From Candidatus Solibacter sp. (GTDB lineage Bacteria; Acidobacteriota; Terriglobia; Bryobacterales; Bryobacteraceae), in contig JADGNT010000408.1 of the NCBI GenBank assembly GCA_017883345.1, positions 1 to 5,392 of the forward strand: 5,392 nucleotides of DNA, read 5' to 3'. Numbering within the stretch: the stretch's first letter is position 1; every line of letters begins with the position of its first letter. The notes below the pieces were generated by a model. That model had not been told where the DNA came from, searched no databases, and saw nothing but the letters and a program-made list of their open reading frames with translations. Below are positions 4,195 to 5,392 of this stretch, piece by piece. The translations under genes were made by a program, and so were the position numbers.

Positions 4195-5392
4195 TCGACA
4201 CGTCTGCCGACGTTACGAGTCTCTCTCCGTGGTGGAGACACTCAGCCATTCTCGTAATGATCGCTGGCTTCTCGGTTCTATCCTTTGTCACAGTCCTGAC
4301 CTACACGAATGCTCCACCGATTCCCGAGCAGGTCACGGATGTAACGGGAACCGTGGTGTTCACCGGAGCCGACATCCAAATCGGCCAGGAGGTCTTCCTC
4401 AAGTACGGTCTCATGGAGCACGGGAGCCTGTGGGGCCATGGGGCTTACCTCGGTCCCGATTACAGTGCGGAGTACCTGCATAGGCTCAGCGAGGTGACCC
4501 TGGACACGATCGCGACCGAGAAGTACGGCAAACTCTTTGCGCAACTCTCGCCGGACGAGCGGAGCGTCGTATCTGCGCGGACGATGACGGTGCTCAAGGA
4601 AAACCGCTACGAACCGGCCTCGCGAACTCTCCGGCTCTCGTCAGGCGAGGTGGCTGCCTACCACACACAGCTTCCCGAATGGAGCGACTACTTCACCAGG
4701 AAGGACGCTGCTCCCGGGCTACCAGCCAACTATATTCAGAACCCCGGGGAGCTGAAAGCTCTGACCGCCTACTTCGCTTGGGCGGCCTGGGCCACAACAG
4801 CGAATCGCCCTGGGAAGGATTACTCATACACCAACAACTGGCCCTACGAGCCCATCGCGGGAAACCGTCCTTCCACGGAGGCCTATGTTTGGAGCGCCTT
4901 GAGTCTCATCACCCTCCTGTCGGGGCTGGGTTTGATCCTCTTCGCCGTCGGCAAGTTCGACTACTTGGGCTGGAAGGGCGAGGGCGCTGTCTCCCATATG
5001 ATGCATTCTGCTCCCCCTGCTTTGAAGCTCACGCCCAGCCAGTGGGCTACGGGATGGTTTTTCGGCATCGTGGCCCTCCTATTCCTGGCGCAATCGTTCC
5101 TGGGAGGCGTGCTCGCCCACTATCGGGTGGAGCCAGGAGCCTTTTACGGGCTCGAGGTCGCCCGCTGGCTGCCCTACAACCTGGCGCGCACCTGGCACCT
5201 CCAACTCGCCATCTTCTGGATCGCGACGGCGTGGGTGGGCGGCGGCCTTTTCCTGGCGTCGTGGGTCGGTGGCGAGGAGCCCAGACACCAGCGGACCGGC
5301 GTCTACGCACTCCTCGGGGCGCTGGTGGTGGTCGTCGTCGGCAGCCTGGCAGGCGAGTCCCTCGGCATCAACGACAAGCTGGGGCAGCTCTG
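4191..5392 (+). CDS. norB: Quinol-dependent nitric oxide reductase (qNOR), N-terminal 400 residues
   Basis: The enzyme reduces two NO to N2O with electrons from quinol, in the cytoplasmic membrane, for denitrification or NO detoxification. Visible are TM1 (about 17-37), then a large extracytoplasmic domain (about 38-228) with the qNOR signatures WGHGAYLGPDYSAEYLH (81-97) and NNWPYEP (215-221). TM segments follow at about 233-255, 287-309, 337-356 and 370-388. RTWHLQ places His336 where the family has a low-spin haem b ligand, and GESLGI (388-393) is also a family motif. There is no cysteine in all 400 residues, hence no CxxCH haem c site; with the fused N-terminal domain this indicates the single-subunit quinol type (also called norZ) rather than cytochrome-c-dependent NorCB. 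Family members are about 750-790 residues, so roughly half is missing, including the haem b3 and non-haem iron histidines. No accessory nor genes are in the window. The identification is secure; its regulation is not evident. Confidence 0.95.
   Translation, partial: MIDTSADVTSLSPWWRHSAILVMIAGFSVLSFVTVLTYTNAPPIPEQVTDVTGTVVFTGADIQIGQEVFLKYGLMEHGSLWGHGAYLGPDYSAEYLHRLSEVTLDTIATEKYGKLFAQLSPDERSVVSARTMTVLKENRYEPASRTLRLSSGEVAAYHTQLPEWSDYFTRKDAAPGLPANYIQNPGELKALTAYFAWAAWATTANRPGKDYSYTNNWPYEPIAGNRPSTEAYVWSALSLITLLSGLGLILFAVGKFDYLGWKGEGAVSHMMHSAPPALKLTPSQWATGWFFGIVALLFLAQSFLGGVLAHYRVEPGAFYGLEVARWLPYNLARTWHLQLAIFWIATAWVGGGLFLASWVGGEEPRHQRTGVYALLGALVVVVVGSLAGESLGINDKLGQL

Overview
The window is GC-rich and carries three blocks: a leftward two-gene segment at the left edge that looks like one end of an IS21-type element, a central rightward gene for a large pappalysin-type (M43) metalloprotease, and the first half of a rightward quinol-dependent nitric oxide reductase gene cut off by the right edge. 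The mix suggests a soil-type heterotrophic bacterium. The zinc-finger plus ParB-like pair resembles proteins I associate with Acidobacteria of the Solibacter/Bryobacter group, but that assignment rests on memory of the families and is only inference.

Positions 1-1215: on the minus strand, a protein with a Cys4 finger (932-561) continues in another frame into a second Cys4 finger (577-356), with a run of six T at the frame change. It is followed 64 bases later by a ParB N-terminal-domain gene (291 to beyond position 1). To the right are two direct copies of TGGGTCA(T/C)TTTT with a 24-base period (1157-1192), a small hairpin (1197-1210), and TTGACA (1210-1215). Read inward, TTGACA gives a TGTCAA tip. 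This layout is what I would expect of an IS21-family end, with the two genes as cargo or accessory genes. No transposase gene is in the window.

Positions 1216-1765: about 550 bases with no convincing intact gene. A minus-strand open frame (about 1565 to 1216) runs into the proposed element tip and may be a gene interrupted by the insertion. A 7-bp inverted repeat (1677-1694) and a strong Shine-Dalgarno sequence lie before the protease gene.

Positions 1766-4021: a 751-residue M43B-type metzincin with zinc motif HEIGHCFDLHHLWGD, a Met-turn and four cysteines in the usual catalytic-domain pattern. It has no recognisable signal peptide and carries about 430 extra C-terminal residues.

Positions 4022-5392: a 169-base gap containing a possible short leader ORF whose stop overlaps the next start, then 400 codons of a NorB/NorZ-type quinol nitric oxide reductase. 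This enzyme detoxifies or respires NO in the membrane. The protease and the reductase share a strand but show no functional link.
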